Assembly: GCA_002494165.1 (NCBI GenBank)
Contig: DLBH01000059.1
Coordinates: 1-37,516, forward strand
DNA from: Lachnospiraceae bacterium UBA7026
Lineage (GTDB): Bacteria; Bacillota; Clostridia; Lachnospirales; Lachnospiraceae
Length of the DNA: 37,516 bases
Direction of reading: 5' to 3'
Both the position numbers and the translations under genes were made by a program. A model generated the notes under the pieces. It was not told the origin of the DNA and made no database searches. It worked only from the letters and a program-made list of their open reading frames with translations. Shown here piece by piece: positions 1 through 9,571 of the stretch. Each line of letters begins with the position of its first letter. Position 1 is the stretch's first letter.

Positions 1-1401
1 GGTATCACCCAGCATATCGGTGCTTCCGTAGTTAAGATCAACGGGGAGCGTATCACCTTCCTGGATACCCCGGGACATGAGGCCTTCACCTCCATGAGAC
101 TGAGAGGTGCCCAGGCTACAGATATCGCTGTCCTTGTGGTGGCGGCAGATGACGGCGTTATGCCCCAGACCATCGAGGCCATCAACCATGCCAAGGCTGC
201 TGAGGTTGAGGTTATCGTCGCTGTCAATAAGATCGACAAAGAGGGAGCCAACGTGGACCGTGTCAAGCAGGAGCTGACAGAGTATGGCCTGATCGCCGAG
301 GATTGGGGCGGAAGCACAGTATTTGTACCCGTATCCGCCAAGACCGGCGAAGGAATTGATGACCTTCTTGAGATGATCACCCTGACCGCTGAGGTCCTTG
401 AGCTCAAGGCCAACCCCAACCGTATGGCAAGGGGTCTTGTCATTGAGGCCAAACTGGACAAGGGCCGTGGTCCTGTAGCCACTATCCTGATCCAGAAGGG
501 TACCCTTCATGTGGGAGACAGCATCAATGTAGGTCATGCCTACGGCCATATCCGTGCCATGATCGATGACAAGGGCCGTCGGGTTAAATCAGCCGGTCCG
601 TCCACACCCGTTGAGATTCTCGGTCTCAATGACGTTCCCTTCTCCGGTGAGGTCATGATGGCTCATGAGAATGAGAAGGACGCCAGGTCCACGGCAGAAG
701 CCTTTGTGGCCTACGGCAGGGAGAAAATGCTGGAAGACACTAAGACCAAGCTGTCTCTTGATGACCTCTTTAACCAGATCCAGGCAGGAAATGTCAAGGA
801 GCTTAACCTGGTTGTCAAAGCAGACGTCCAGGGCTCTGTGGAGGCAGTCCGCCAGAGCCTGACCAAGCTGTCCAATGAGGAGGTTAAGATCAATGTGATC
901 CACGGTGGTGTAGGCGCCATCAACGAGTCGGACGTAACCCTTGCCTCCGCCTCCAATGCCATCATCATCGGCTTTAATGTCCGTCCGGATACCCAGGCCA
1001 AGTCCGCTGTAGAGCGGGAGAAGGTTGACATGAGACTCTACCGTGTCATCTACAATGCCATCGAGGATATCGAGGCGGCCATGAAGGGTATGCTTGACCC
1101 GGTATTCCGGGAGAAGGTGATCGGCCACCTGGAAGTGCGCCAGACCTACAAGGCATCCGGTATCGGAACCATCGCCGGCTGTTATGTGTCCGATGGTATC
1201 GTATCCAGAGACGCCGGTGCCCGGATCGTCCGTGACGGTATCGTTATTTACGAGGGCAAGCTGGCTTCCCTGAAGAGATTCAAGGATGACGTGAAGGAAG
1301 TCAAGTCCGGCTTTGAGTGTGGTATTGTCTTTGAGAAATATAATGATCTCAAAGAGGGAGACCAGATCGAGGCCTTTGTTATGGAAGAGGTTCCCAGATA
1401 G
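1..1401 (+). CDS. infB: Translation initiation factor IF-2, 3' part (5' end outside window)
   Basis: This is the GTPase that positions initiator tRNA on the small ribosomal subunit and promotes subunit joining. The reading frame is open from base 1, so the true start lies upstream; 466 residues are visible. The first visible residues, GITQHIGA, are the switch I motif. DTPGHEAFT (G3) and NKID (G4) follow, so only the N-terminal region and P-loop are missing. Behind the G domain come the beta-barrel domain (around [15 protein letters not shown]), the central IF-2 domain ([13 protein letters not shown]) and the C-terminal tRNA-binding barrel, ending FVMEEVPR. It heads the rbfA-nrnA-truB-ribF cluster. 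The start at base 94 is an internal Met, not the real start. Confidence 0.97.
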   Translation, partial: GITQHIGASVVKINGERITFLDTPGHEAFTSMRLRGAQATDIAVLVVAADDGVMPQTIEAINHAKAAEVEVIVAVNKIDKEGANVDRVKQELTEYGLIAEDWGGSTVFVPVSAKTGEGIDDLLEMITLTAEVLELKANPNRMARGLVIEAKLDKGRGPVATILIQKGTLHVGDSINVGHAYGHIRAMIDDKGRRVKSAGPSTPVEILGLNDVPFSGEVMMAHENEKDARSTAEAFVAYGREKMLEDTKTKLSLDDLFNQIQAGNVKELNLVVKADVQGSVEAVRQSLTKLSNEEVKINVIHGGVGAINESDVTLASASNAIIIGFNVRPDTQAKSAVEREKVDMRLYRVIYNAIEDIEAAMKGMLDPVFREKVIGHLEVRQTYKASGIGTIAGCYVSDGIVSRDAGARIVRDGIVIYEGKLASLKRFKDDVKEVKSGFECGIVFEKYNDLKEGDQIEAFVMEEVPR

Positions 1402-1512
1402 GAATTCAAAGGCAGTGGCGGAAGAACTTCTTACAGATATGTCAGCAGAGCTGACCCAGATCCGCGGCAGGGATCCCCTGGGGATTCCCGCCAATGACGG
1501 AGGTGAGATTAT

Positions 1513-1890
1513 ATGAGAAAGAACAGTGTTAAAAATACAAGAATTAATTCGGAGGTTCTCAAGGAGCTGAGCAGAATCATCTCCCGGGAGATCAAGGATC
1601 CCCGGATCAGTCCCATGACCACTGTTGTCTCTGTGGAGGTGGCTCCGGATCTTAAGACCTGCAAGGCCTACATCAGTGTCCTCGGTGACGAGGAGGCCCA
1701 GAAGGATACCCTGGCCGGTCTCAAGAGCGCCCACGGTTATATCAAGCGGGAGCTGGCCCACAGTGTGAATCTGAGAAATACGCCGGATATCCGCTTTATC
1801 TTAGACCAGTCCATAGAGTATGGCGTCAACATGTCCAGGAAGATTGATGAGATTACCGCAGATCTCCACAAGGGAGAGGAAGGAGCCTGA
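1513..1890 (+). CDS. rbfA: Ribosome-binding factor A
   Basis: This 125-residue KH-like protein binds the 30S precursor and assists 16S rRNA 5'-end maturation and cold adaptation (family knowledge). The length is normal. Family features are the N-terminal NTRINSEVLKELSRII helix, the strand VVSVEVAPDLKTCKAYISV, and the C-terminal IRFILDQSIEYG segment. An almost perfect ribosome binding site, GGAGGTGAG (1499-1507), precedes the ATG. It sits 111 bp behind infB and 2 bp before nrnA, in the usual Firmicute order, so co-transcription is expected. Confidence 0.95.
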   Translation: MRKNSVKNTRINSEVLKELSRIISREIKDPRISPMTTVVSVEVAPDLKTCKAYISVLGDEEAQKDTLAGLKSAHGYIKRELAHSVNLRNTPDIRFILDQSIEYGVNMSRKIDEITADLHKGEEGA

Positions 1891-1892
1891 CT

Positions 1893-2921
1893 ATGATTTC
1901 TGAATATAGGATAGACCATATGAAATCAGAGGCCTTTTTCCAAAAAAGCCAGGAGATTATTGGGAGAATATCCCAGGCCGGATCCATCGGGATCTCCGGC
2001 CACAGGAACCCGGACGGGGACTGTATCGGGGCCTGCCTGGCCATGAAAGCTTATATTCAGGACCATTTTCCTCAGGCAAAAGTGTCCGTTTTTCTGGATG
2101 ACATCAGTAATAAATTCAAATTTCTGCCCGGGGCTGAGGAGGTCCGCTTTGCCAAAGCGGAGGATGAGACCTTCGATCTCTTCCTTGCCCTGGACTGCTC
2201 TGACCCAGACCGGCTCAACCACCACAAGGACTATTTTATGGAGGCCGCTTACCGGATCACCATAGACCACCATATCACCAACGAGGGCTTCGGAGACCTT
2301 TGCCTTGTTGTCCCGGGGGCTTCTTCAACCTGTGAGATCCTCTTTTATATGATGGGGGAGGAAGAGATATCTCTCCCCTGCGCCCAGGCCCTCTACACAG
2401 GAATCGTCCACGACACAGGAGTTTTCGCTCACACCAATACGGGCAGGATGACCATGGAAGCGGCCGGCGCCCTCTTAGAAAAGGGTGTGAACTCCGAGGA
2501 GATTATTGACCGGTCCTTCTACCGGAGAACCTATGTCCAGACCCAGATCCTGGGCCGGGCCCTCATTGAGAGCATCATGATTCTCGACGGCAGGATGATC
2601 TTTTCCAAGGTGACCAGGAAGGATATGAGGTTTTACGATGTGGACAGCAGTGATTTAGACAGCATCATAGACCAGCTGAGACTGACGGGTAATGTGGATT
2701 GTGCCCTCTTTCTCTATGAGCTGGAGGATGGCAGTTTCAAGGCCAGCCTCAGGTCTTCTGACCGGGTGGACGTGAGCCGTATTGCCCGGTCCTTCGGCGG
2801 AGGCGGCCATGTCAAGGCCGCAGGCTGTACCATGGTGGGCAGGGTCAGGGATATCGTCATGAACATAGCCCAGGAGGTAGAGAACCAGCTGGATAATCCA
2901 GTGAGCGAAGATGATGATTAA
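1893..2921 (+). CDS. nrnA: DHH-family bifunctional oligoribonuclease / pAp phosphatase
   Basis: This DHH/DHHA1 phosphoesterase degrades nano-RNAs and hydrolyses 3'-phosphoadenosine 5'-phosphate (known for NrnA). Metal-binding motifs are visible in order: GHRNPDGDCIGA (about residues 36-47), DCSD (101-104), the signature DHH (125-127), and the DHHA1 substrate-binding motif GGGGHVKAAG near residue 305. The length of 342 residues fits the family. The first ATG at 1893 is preceded by GAGGAAGGAG at good spacing. A second in-frame ATG at 1920 has a poorer site. It overlaps truB by 11 bp, which suggests translational coupling. Confidence 0.93.
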   Translation: MISEYRIDHMKSEAFFQKSQEIIGRISQAGSIGISGHRNPDGDCIGACLAMKAYIQDHFPQAKVSVFLDDISNKFKFLPGAEEVRFAKAEDETFDLFLALDCSDPDRLNHHKDYFMEAAYRITIDHHITNEGFGDLCLVVPGASSTCEILFYMMGEEEISLPCAQALYTGIVHDTGVFAHTNTGRMTMEAAGALLEKGVNSEEIIDRSFYRRTYVQTQILGRALIESIMILDGRMIFSKVTRKDMRFYDVDSSDLDSIIDQLRLTGNVDCALFLYELEDGSFKASLRSSDRVDVSRIARSFGGGGHVKAAGCTMVGRVRDIVMNIAQEVENQLDNPVSEDDD

Positions 2922-3834
2922 CGGAATCTTAAACATATATAAAGAAAAAGACTACACTTCCCATGATGTGGTCGCCCGGATGCGGGGGATCCTCAGACAG
3001 AAGAAGGTCGGTCATACCGGGACCCTGGATCCGGCAGCCGAGGGAGTTCTCCCGGTCTGCCTGGGCAAGGCAACCAGGCTCTGTAGTATGCTGGAGGACT
3101 GGGACAAGGAGTACCGGGCGGTGTTACTGCTGGGAGTGGAGACTGACACGGAGGATATGACCGGTCAGGTCATGGCCCAGGCCCCGGTGGAATGCGGCGA
3201 AGACCAGGTCCGGGAGATCATAGAATCCTTTACAGGAGCCTACCTGCAGGTGCCGCCCATGTATTCAGCCAAGAAGATCGGCGGCCGTAAGCTCTATGAG
3301 CTGGCCCGCCAGGGGGTGACCGTGGAACGAAAGCCCTGTCCTGTTGAGATCCGGTCCATAAAGATAGAGGAGATCGCCCTGCCCCGGGTGACCTTCACTG
3401 TGACTTGCTCCAAGGGTACCTACATCAGGAGCCTCTGCCGGGACATCGGCAGGAAGGCAGGCTGCGGGGGTGCCATGGAGTCCCTGCTGCGGACAAGAGT
3501 GGGAAGCAACAGTCTCGACACTGCCATCACTTTAGACCGGCTGCAGGACCTGGCAGGGGAGGGGCGGCTTTCAGAAGTTCTGATCCCCATGGACAGGATG
3601 TTTTCCGACCTGCCGGCCTTCAGTGTGAAAGAGGCCGGGGAAAAGCTTCTCTACAATGGCAATCCTCTGGAATTTTCCCTTCTTACAGGGATCGGTCCGG
3701 AGGCTGACCCGGAGAAAAACCTGGTCATTGCCGGCGGGGAAACTGTCAGGATCTATGACAGAAATCATCGATTTATCGGAGTATATACTTCCGATGGTAA
3801 CAAAAGAATCAAACCTGTAAAGGTATTCCTTTGA
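2911..3834 (+). CDS. truB: tRNA pseudouridine(55) synthase
   Basis: This enzyme forms pseudouridine 55 in the T-loop of tRNAs. The catalytic motif GHTGTLDPAAEGVLP contains the nucleophilic Asp40. GTYIRSLCRDIG, a conserved RNA-binding stretch, and a C-terminal PUA-like part ending RIKPVKVFL are also present. At 307 residues it has the normal length. The gene begins inside the 3' end of nrnA (ATGATGATT at 2911), and ribF follows directly, so the three genes are tightly packed. Confidence 0.95.
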   Translation: MMINGILNIYKEKDYTSHDVVARMRGILRQKKVGHTGTLDPAAEGVLPVCLGKATRLCSMLEDWDKEYRAVLLLGVETDTEDMTGQVMAQAPVECGEDQVREIIESFTGAYLQVPPMYSAKKIGGRKLYELARQGVTVERKPCPVEIRSIKIEEIALPRVTFTVTCSKGTYIRSLCRDIGRKAGCGGAMESLLRTRVGSNSLDTAITLDRLQDLAGEGRLSEVLIPMDRMFSDLPAFSVKEAGEKLLYNGNPLEFSLLTGIGPEADPEKNLVIAGGETVRIYDRNHRFIGVYTSDGNKRIKPVKVFL

Positions 3835-3851
3835 CAGGGTTGGAGACCGAC

Positions 3852-4784
3852 ATGAAATATATCACAAATTCTGAATTCCATTTTCAAAATACAGCGGTGG
3901 CCCTGGGTAAGTTCGAGGGCATACACAAAGGCCATCAGCTGCTGATTCACAGGGTCCTTGACGAGGAAATGCACGGCCTGGCCAGTATGGTTTTTACTTT
4001 TGACCGTCCCCCCAGGATCACCCTTAAGGGAGATGAAGGCTATCGGCAGATCTACACCAAGGAAGAGAGACACAGGATCCTTGAGCAGATGGACGTGGAT
4101 ATCCTGGTGGAGCATCCCTTCACCAAGGAATTTGCTGCCCTGACACCCAAGCGTTTTATCCGGGATGTCCTGGTAGCTAAGGCGGGAGCCAGGGTAATTG
4201 TTGTCGGTAAGGATTTCCGGTTTGGGAAAAAAAGGTCCGGCAGCGTCAAGGACCTTTACAAGTACCAGGAGGAATACGGCTATCAACTGGTGGTCATTGA
4301 CAAGCTGCAGATGGACGGTAAGGATGTCAGCAGCACCAGAATCCGGGCCTGCCTGGAAAAGGGAGACATGGAAAGCGCCGAGCGGCTGCTGGGGAGAACA
4401 TTCAGCATCAGTGGACCGGTGATCCGCGGAGAGCAGCTTGGGCGGACAATCCAGATCCCCACCATCAATCTCATTCCCGGCAAGGAGAAGCTGCTGCCTC
4501 CCCTGGGGGTCTATATCAGCAGGGTCCGGGAGGGGGACAGTGTCTATTTCGGCATGACTAATGTGGGAAGGAAACCAACCGTAAAAGACAGTTCTGAGGT
4601 TAATGTGGAGACCTATATCTTTGATTATGACGGAAACCTCTATGGCAGGGATGTCAAGGTTGAACTTATGCACCACACCAGACCGGAGCGTAAGTTTGCC
4701 GATCTTGACGAGCTGAAAAGCCAGCTGGATCTGGATCTGCAGGATGGCAGGGACTACCTGGCAAGATACAGCCCGTCCCTGTGA
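3852..4784 (+). CDS. ribF: Bifunctional riboflavin kinase / FAD synthetase
   Basis: RibF phosphorylates riboflavin to FMN and adenylylates FMN to FAD. The N-terminal nucleotidyltransferase motif GKFEGIHKGHQ is a variant of the usual GNFDGVHxGH. The adenylyl-transfer segment DVSSTRIRACLEKGD follows. The C-terminal flavokinase domain is marked by GPVIRGEQLGRTIQIPTIN, YFGMTNVGRKPTV and VETYIFDYDGNLYG. I prefer ATG 3852 because TGGAG lies about 8 bases upstream (310 residues). A TTG at 3831 would overlap truB by 4 bp and add seven residues, and it has only a weak AAAGG site. No rpsO follows, although it often does in related genomes. Confidence 0.94.
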   Translation: MKYITNSEFHFQNTAVALGKFEGIHKGHQLLIHRVLDEEMHGLASMVFTFDRPPRITLKGDEGYRQIYTKEERHRILEQMDVDILVEHPFTKEFAALTPKRFIRDVLVAKAGARVIVVGKDFRFGKKRSGSVKDLYKYQEEYGYQLVVIDKLQMDGKDVSSTRIRACLEKGDMESAERLLGRTFSISGPVIRGEQLGRTIQIPTINLIPGKEKLLPPLGVYISRVREGDSVYFGMTNVGRKPTVKDSSEVNVETYIFDYDGNLYGRDVKVELMHHTRPERKFADLDELKSQLDLDLQDGRDYLARYSPSL

Positions 4785-4854
4785 TATTTACCAATATATA
4801 TCAGAGTGTGTATATGAGACGTTTTGTTATGGCGGACGGGTATATTTACCAGGT

Positions 4855-4902
4855 CCGGCTGGGGCAGGGCGTCTTTTGTTTTTCAGCCGGGTTTTTGCTT
4901 TT
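4855..4902 (+). terminator. Probable terminator of the infB-ribF operon
   Basis: CCGGCTG (4855-4861) can pair perfectly with CAGCCGG (4884-4890), with a 22-base loop. GTTTTTGCTTTT follows immediately. The loop is long, so the call is moderate. It lies 70 bases behind ribF, where an operon end is expected. Confidence 0.45.
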
Positions 4903-5015
4903 ACCAGGCTTGGCCGGTCAATCAGTGCGGCCGGTTCTACAGGAAAGGATACCAGGCCGGCGGAGAAGACCGGCCGGCTGGCAAGCTCCCTGTGGATTCT
5001 GCTTTCATTCTGTAG

Positions 5016-5021
5016 TATAAT
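5016..5021 (+). promoter_or_regulatory. -10 box of a likely promoter for the 5058-9281 genes
   Basis: A perfect TATAAT lies 36 bases before the TTG start at 5058, in the AT-rich tail of the 4785-5057 gap. No convincing -35 is present at 17 bases; TGGATT at 4993-4998 is poor. A transcript starting near 5028 would keep the GGGAGGGG ribosome binding site. Confidence 0.4.
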
Positions 5022-5057
5022 ATAAAATAATCATTATGACCGGGAGGGGTGAATGGA

Positions 5058-5675
5058 TTGAATACGATTATAACCATAGGAAGACAGTACGGTAGTGGAG
5101 GAAGAGAGATCGGCAAGAAGCTGGCTGACCATTATGGCATTCCTTTTTATGATAAGGAGCTTCTTAAGATCGCCGCCAAGGAGAGCGGACTTTGCGAAGA
5201 CCTTTTCGAGAACTATGATGAGAAGCCAACAACCAGCTTTCTCTATTCCCTCGTTATGGATCCCTATGCCTTGGGATATAATGCGGCCTCCTTTGATATG
5301 CCGCTGAACCAGAAGGTATTTCTGGCCTCCTTTGACGCCATAAAGAAGGTAGCGGACGCTGGAGCCTGCGTCATCGTCGGCCGCTGTGCCGATTATGCCC
5401 TCAAGGAATATGATAATATTCTGAATCTGTTTATCCACGCTCCCATGGAATTTAAGAAAAAGAGGATCCATGACATCTATGAGGTGCCCATGGACCGGGT
5501 TAAGGACGCGGCAGCTAAAACAGATAAGCAAAGGGCCAGTTATTATAACTACTACAGCTCCAAGAAGTGGGGAGACTTCAGGAGTTATCATTACAGTTTG
5601 GACAGCAGCGTCCTGGGTATTGACGGGACCGTGAGCCTTATAGAGCAGATTATCGCCCTTAAGGAAAGCCTGTAG
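5058..5675 (+). CDS. Cytidylate-kinase-like family protein
   Basis: This is a 205-residue P-loop protein of the cytidylate-kinase-like family common in Clostridia. The start is typical of the family: MNTIITIGRQYGSGGREIG, with an atypical P-loop ending GSGGREIG instead of GKS/T. IVGRCADYAL and the lid-like RVKDAAAKTDKQRASYYNYY are also characteristic. The substrate is not established. The start is chosen as TTG 5058 because GGGAGG at 5042-5047 is 10 bases away; the GTG at 5049 would be only one base from it. pyc follows after 36 bp with no visible terminator, so they probably share a transcript. Confidence 0.8.
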   Translation: MNTIITIGRQYGSGGREIGKKLADHYGIPFYDKELLKIAAKESGLCEDLFENYDEKPTTSFLYSLVMDPYALGYNAASFDMPLNQKVFLASFDAIKKVADAGACVIVGRCADYALKEYDNILNLFIHAPMEFKKKRIHDIYEVPMDRVKDAAAKTDKQRASYYNYYSSKKWGDFRSYHYSLDSSVLGIDGTVSLIEQIIALKESL

Positions 5676-5711
5676 CATCTGCAGCCAGTCTGATCAATTG
5701 GAGGAGGATCC

Positions 5712-8700
5712 ATGACTAATTTTGAGATTAGAAAGTTTAAAAAAGTGCTGGTAGCCAACAGAGGCGAGATCGCCATCCGTATTTTCAGGGCCCTGTCAGA
5801 GCTGAATATTGGTTCTGTGGCCATCTATTCCAAGGAGGACCGTTACGCCCTGTTCCGCAATAAAGCCGATGAGGCCTACCCCTTAGATCCCAACAAGGGA
5901 CCTGTGGATGCCTATCTGGATATCCCCAAGATCATCCAGATCGCCAAGGAGAAGAAGGTGGACGCCATCCATCCGGGTTACGGTTTCCTTTCTGAGAATC
6001 CGGAGTTCGCCGAGGCCTGCGAGAGCAATGGTATCGTCTTCATCGGACCCACAGTGGAATCCATGAATATTATGGGGGATAAGATCTCCGCCAAAAAAGC
6101 GGCAAAAGAAAGCCGGGTACCCATCATCCCCGGCAATGATTTCGCCATCCATGACGCTGACACGGCCATGAGAATCGCCGACGAGATCGGTTATCCGGTT
6201 ATGCTCAAGGCCAGCAACGGCGGCGGAGGCCGGGGTATGAGGATCGTCTATGGTCCCGAATCCATGCCCGACGCCTTCCGCCAGTCTGACAATGAATCGA
6301 TCCGGGCCTACGGAGAGTCCAAGCTCTTTATCGAGAAGTATCTTTACCATCCCAAGCATATTGAAGTGCAGATTCTGGGAGACAATTATGGCAATATCGT
6401 CCACCTCTATGACAGGGACTGCTCCCTGCAGCGGCGTAACCAGAAGGTGATCGAGTTCGCCCCAGCCTGGTCTATCTCCGAGGATACCAGGAAGAAGATT
6501 ATGGACTCGGCCAAAAGGCTGGCCAGAAGAGTAGGCTACACCAACGCGGGAACCATGGAGTTCCTGGTGGACGAAAACGAGAATCCCTATTTCATTGAAA
6601 TGAATCCCAGAATCCAGGTGGAGCATACGGTGACAGAGGAGATCACAGGCATCGATATTGTGGTATGCCAGATCCTGGTGGCTGAGGGCTACCCACTCAA
6701 CAGCCCTGACATCCACATTTATTCCCAGAACGAAGTCAAGTGTAATGGCTATTCCATCCAGGTCAGGGTGTCCACGGAAGACCCCATGAATCATTTCATT
6801 CCTGACAGCGGCAAGATTGAATTCTACCGGTCCGGCAACGGAAGCGGCGTCCGCCTGGACGGGGGCAACGCCTACAGCGGCGCTATCATCACCCCTTATT
6901 ATGACAGCCTGCTGGTCAAGGCTACCTCCCACGACCGGTCCTTTGAAGGAGCCATCCGCAAGTCGGTTCGCCTGCTCCGGGAGATCCGGATCCTGGGAGT
7001 CAAGACCAATATTACCTTCCTGATCAATGTACTCAACCACGAGGTCTTCCATAAGGGAAAATGTTACACCACCTTTATAGAAGAGACACCAGAGCTCTTT
7101 GAGTTTCATTATAAGCTGGACCGGACCACAAAAATCCTGGAGTTCCTGGGCAACAAGATGGTAAATGTCAATCCGGGTCCCAAGCCCTTCCTGGAGGACC
7201 GTATCGTACCTAAGATCGATACCTCCCAGGTGATCTATGGTACCCGGGATGAGTATCTCAGAATGGGAGCCAAAGAATTTACCCAGAAGATCTACCGGGA
7301 TAAGAAGCTTTATGTGACCGATACTACCATGAGAGACGGTCAGCAGTCCCTGCTGGCGACCCGGATGAGGACCAAGGAGGTGGCAGGAGCCGCCAGGGCC
7401 ACCAACCTCTATCTTAAAGATTCCTACTCCATCGAATGCTGGGGCGGAGCCACCTACGATACCATGTACCGTTTCCTCAAGGAATCTCCCTGGAAGCGGC
7501 TGGATCTCCTTAGAGAACGTATGCCCAATGTCATGATCCAGATGCTGCTGCGGGGTGCCAATGTGGTGGGCTACACTAATTACCCGGACAATGTCATCCG
7601 CAAGTTCATCAAGGTGTCCTCGGACCATGGCGTGGATATTTTCCGGATCTATGACAGTATGAACTGGCTGGAAAATATTAAGCTGCCGGTGGAGGAGGTC
7701 CTCAAGGCCGGCAAGATCGTGGAAGGAACCATCTGTTATACCGGTGATATCCTGGATCCAAACCAGAAGAAGTTCACTCTTGATTACTATTGCAGAAAGG
7801 CCAGAGAGCTGGAGGAGATGGGCGTTCATGTCATCGCGGTCAAGGATATGGCGGCCCTGCTTAAGCCTTACTCGGCCAGGGAATTGATTACCGCCCTCAA
7901 GAAGGAAGTCAAGATTCCCATCCATCTTCACACCCACGACACCACCGGCAATGGCATAGCCACCTACCTGATGGCAGCCGAGGCAGGCGTGGACATTGTG
8001 GACTGTGCCATCGGTTCCATGAGCTCCCTGACCAGCCAGCCCTCCCTCAATACTCTGGTGGAGGTTTTAAGGGGCACTCCCAGGGATACCAAGATCGATC
8101 CGGAAGGACTGCTGGTTCTCGACGACTATTACCGTCATGAGAGAAAGGCCTTCCAGGTTTATGAGAGCGATGTAAGATCTCCCGACCCGGAGATTTATAA
8201 ATATGAGATACCCGGCGGCCAGTATTCTAATTTCGCTGCCCAGGTGGAAGCCCTGGGAGGCGGCCGCAATTTCGGTGAAGTGAAGCATCACTACAAGGAA
8301 GCCGACAACCTGCTGGGCAATATCATTAAAGTAACTCCCACCTCCAAGGTGGTGGGTGACCTGGCCATCTTCATGTGGAGAAACCGGCTGACAGAGGAAA
8401 ATATTTTTGAGAAGGCCAAAGACCTGACCTTCCCGGATTCTGTCATCCAGTACTTCCGCGGCGAGCTGGGCCAGCCCGAGGGAGGCTTCCCAGAGAAAAT
8501 GCAGAAGTTGGTATTGAAGGATCTGGAACCCATCACAGTCCGGCCCGGCAGCCTGCTGCCTGACCTGGATTTCGACGCCATCGCTGATTTCCTCCGGACC
8601 AACTTCTACATGGAGAGCATGGAGGATGAGTCTGTCATGGAGCAGAAGACCTTAAGCTATGCCCTCTATCCCAGGGTTTATGAGGATTACTGTGAGCATT

Positions 8701-9281
8701 TCGATGCCTACAATGACGTATCCAAGCTGGAGAGTCACGTTTATTTCTACGGTCTGAGGCCCGGTGAGGAGACCGTCATCCAGATTGATGACGGTATTGA
8801 TACTTCCATCAAGTTCATCACCGAGACCGAGATGGATGACGAAGGCTATCACACCATGCAGTTTGAGGTGAACGGCTTCCTTCGTGAGATCAAAATTCTT
8901 GATAAGAATTTCGACATCAAGGAAGACAACCGCCTGAAGGTAGACCGGAGGAATCCGGGTCATCTGGGTGCCAGTCTGGCCGGAACCATCTGTGATATCC
9001 ATATCAAGGTGGGTGACCATGTGAAGAAAAACCAGCCTCTTATGGTTATTGAGACCATGAAGCTGGAAACCACGGTTGTAGCCCGGCTCAGCGGTACGGT
9101 TAAGCAGATTTATGTCAAGGAAGGGGATACGGTTACGGAGGATACTCTGCTTGTGACCTTTGCCCCTGACCCTGAGGAGAAGGCAGAGATCGTTCATCCG
9201 GAGCTGCCGGAGATGGATCTGGATACCCTCGGCGATGACGAGCTGAAGGTGATCAACATCGACTACGGCCACAAGGCCTGA
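5712..9281 (+). CDS. pyc: Pyruvate carboxylase
   Basis: This biotin enzyme carboxylates pyruvate to oxaloacetate (anaplerosis). All domains sit in one 1189-residue chain. The N-terminal biotin carboxylase (to about residue 450) shows NGGGGRGMRIV, DRDCSLQRRNQKVIE and EMNPRIQVEHTVTE. The carboxyltransferase (about 530-800) shows TDTTMRDGQQSLLATR, FRIYDSMNWLENI and HLHTHDTTGNG. The central PYC/OADA domain is followed by the C-terminal biotinyl domain with ETMKLE, where Lys1117 is the biotin site. The chain is slightly longer than the usual 1140-1150, with an acidic tail after the biotinyl domain. GGAGGAGG precedes the ATG. The last codons form the first unit of a tandem repeat. Confidence 0.97.
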   Translation: MTNFEIRKFKKVLVANRGEIAIRIFRALSELNIGSVAIYSKEDRYALFRNKADEAYPLDPNKGPVDAYLDIPKIIQIAKEKKVDAIHPGYGFLSENPEFAEACESNGIVFIGPTVESMNIMGDKISAKKAAKESRVPIIPGNDFAIHDADTAMRIADEIGYPVMLKASNGGGGRGMRIVYGPESMPDAFRQSDNESIRAYGESKLFIEKYLYHPKHIEVQILGDNYGNIVHLYDRDCSLQRRNQKVIEFAPAWSISEDTRKKIMDSAKRLARRVGYTNAGTMEFLVDENENPYFIEMNPRIQVEHTVTEEITGIDIVVCQILVAEGYPLNSPDIHIYSQNEVKCNGYSIQVRVSTEDPMNHFIPDSGKIEFYRSGNGSGVRLDGGNAYSGAIITPYYDSLLVKATSHDRSFEGAIRKSVRLLREIRILGVKTNITFLINVLNHEVFHKGKCYTTFIEETPELFEFHYKLDRTTKILEFLGNKMVNVNPGPKPFLEDRIVPKIDTSQVIYGTRDEYLRMGAKEFTQKIYRDKKLYVTDTTMRDGQQSLLATRMRTKEVAGAARATNLYLKDSYSIECWGGATYDTMYRFLKESPWKRLDLLRERMPNVMIQMLLRGANVVGYTNYPDNVIRKFIKVSSDHGVDIFRIYDSMNWLENIKLPVEEVLKAGKIVEGTICYTGDILDPNQKKFTLDYYCRKARELEEMGVHVIAVKDMAALLKPYSARELITALKKEVKIPIHLHTHDTTGNGIATYLMAAEAGVDIVDCAIGSMSSLTSQPSLNTLVEVLRGTPRDTKIDPEGLLVLDDYYRHERKAFQVYESDVRSPDPEIYKYEIPGGQYSNFAAQVEALGGGRNFGEVKHHYKEADNLLGNIIKVTPTSKVVGDLAIFMWRNRLTEENIFEKAKDLTFPDSVIQYFRGELGQPEGGFPEKMQKLVLKDLEPITVRPGSLLPDLDFDAIADFLRTNFYMESMEDESVMEQKTLSYALYPRVYEDYCEHFDAYNDVSKLESHVYFYGLRPGEETVIQIDDGIDTSIKFITETEMDDEGYHTMQFEVNGFLREIKILDKNFDIKEDNRLKVDRRNPGHLGASLAGTICDIHIKVGDHVKKNQPLMVIETMKLETTVVARLSGTVKQIYVKEGDTVTEDTLLVTFAPDPEEKAEIVHPELPEMDLDTLGDDELKVINIDYGHKA

Positions 9282-9373
9282 CTGTCCCCTTGACATGTCT
9301 ACAAGGCTTGACTGTCCCCTTGACATGGCTACAAGGCCTGACTGTCCCCTCGACATGGCCACAAGGCCTGACT
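9271..9373 (+). repeat. 30-bp tandem repeat spanning the pyc stop codon
   Basis: Three near-identical 30-bp units (9271-9300, 9301-9330, 9331-9360) and a 13-bp partial copy begin with ACAAGGCCTGACTGTCCCC. The first unit starts inside the last codons of pyc and contains its TGA. Copies differ at only a few bases, which points to recent expansion. Confidence 0.9.
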
Positions 9374-9392
9374 TTAAGGTAAATGGAGTTTG

Positions 9393-9476
9393 AGGCAGTT
9401 AGATTTTGAATCAGCCTTCAAGGCAAGTAGACTTTGATTCAGCCTCTAAGACAAGTAGATTTTGAGCCAGCTTCCA
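9393..9476 (+). repeat. 28-bp imperfect tandem repeat behind pyc
   Basis: Three consecutive 28-bp units (9393-9420, 9421-9448, 9449-9476) share the core AG(G/A)CA-(A/G)-(T)TAGA(T/C)TTTGA-(A/T/G)-(T/C)CAGCCT/TTC. A decayed fourth unit follows to about 9510. They are unrelated to the 30-bp array 20 bases upstream. The gene-free stretch 9282-9706 therefore holds two arrays, a GC-rich hairpin and the leader of the aminopeptidase; I see no gene in it. Confidence 0.8.
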
Positions 9477-9571
9477 AGACAGCCGGGTTTTAAGGCAAGC
9501 AGATTTATGCAAGAGCCAGCTGAGCTTACATATGAATTAAATACTATAGGTTGAAATCAAGAAATGGAAGG

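Noticed and set aside
589..1761. 390-codon minus-strand frame across infB and rbfA
   Set aside because: It overlaps two certain genes and is a codon-bias shadow.
4781..5020. 79-codon frame between ribF and the cytidylate-kinase-like gene
   Set aside because: It overlaps the ribF stop and a terminator-like hairpin. It has no ribosome site and no family features.
5883..7937. 684-codon open frame on the minus strand opposite pyc
   Set aside because: It is the mirror of the biotin carboxylase and carboxyltransferase coding sequence. It has no ribosome site and no recognisable domain; GC-biased third positions leave the antisense frame open.
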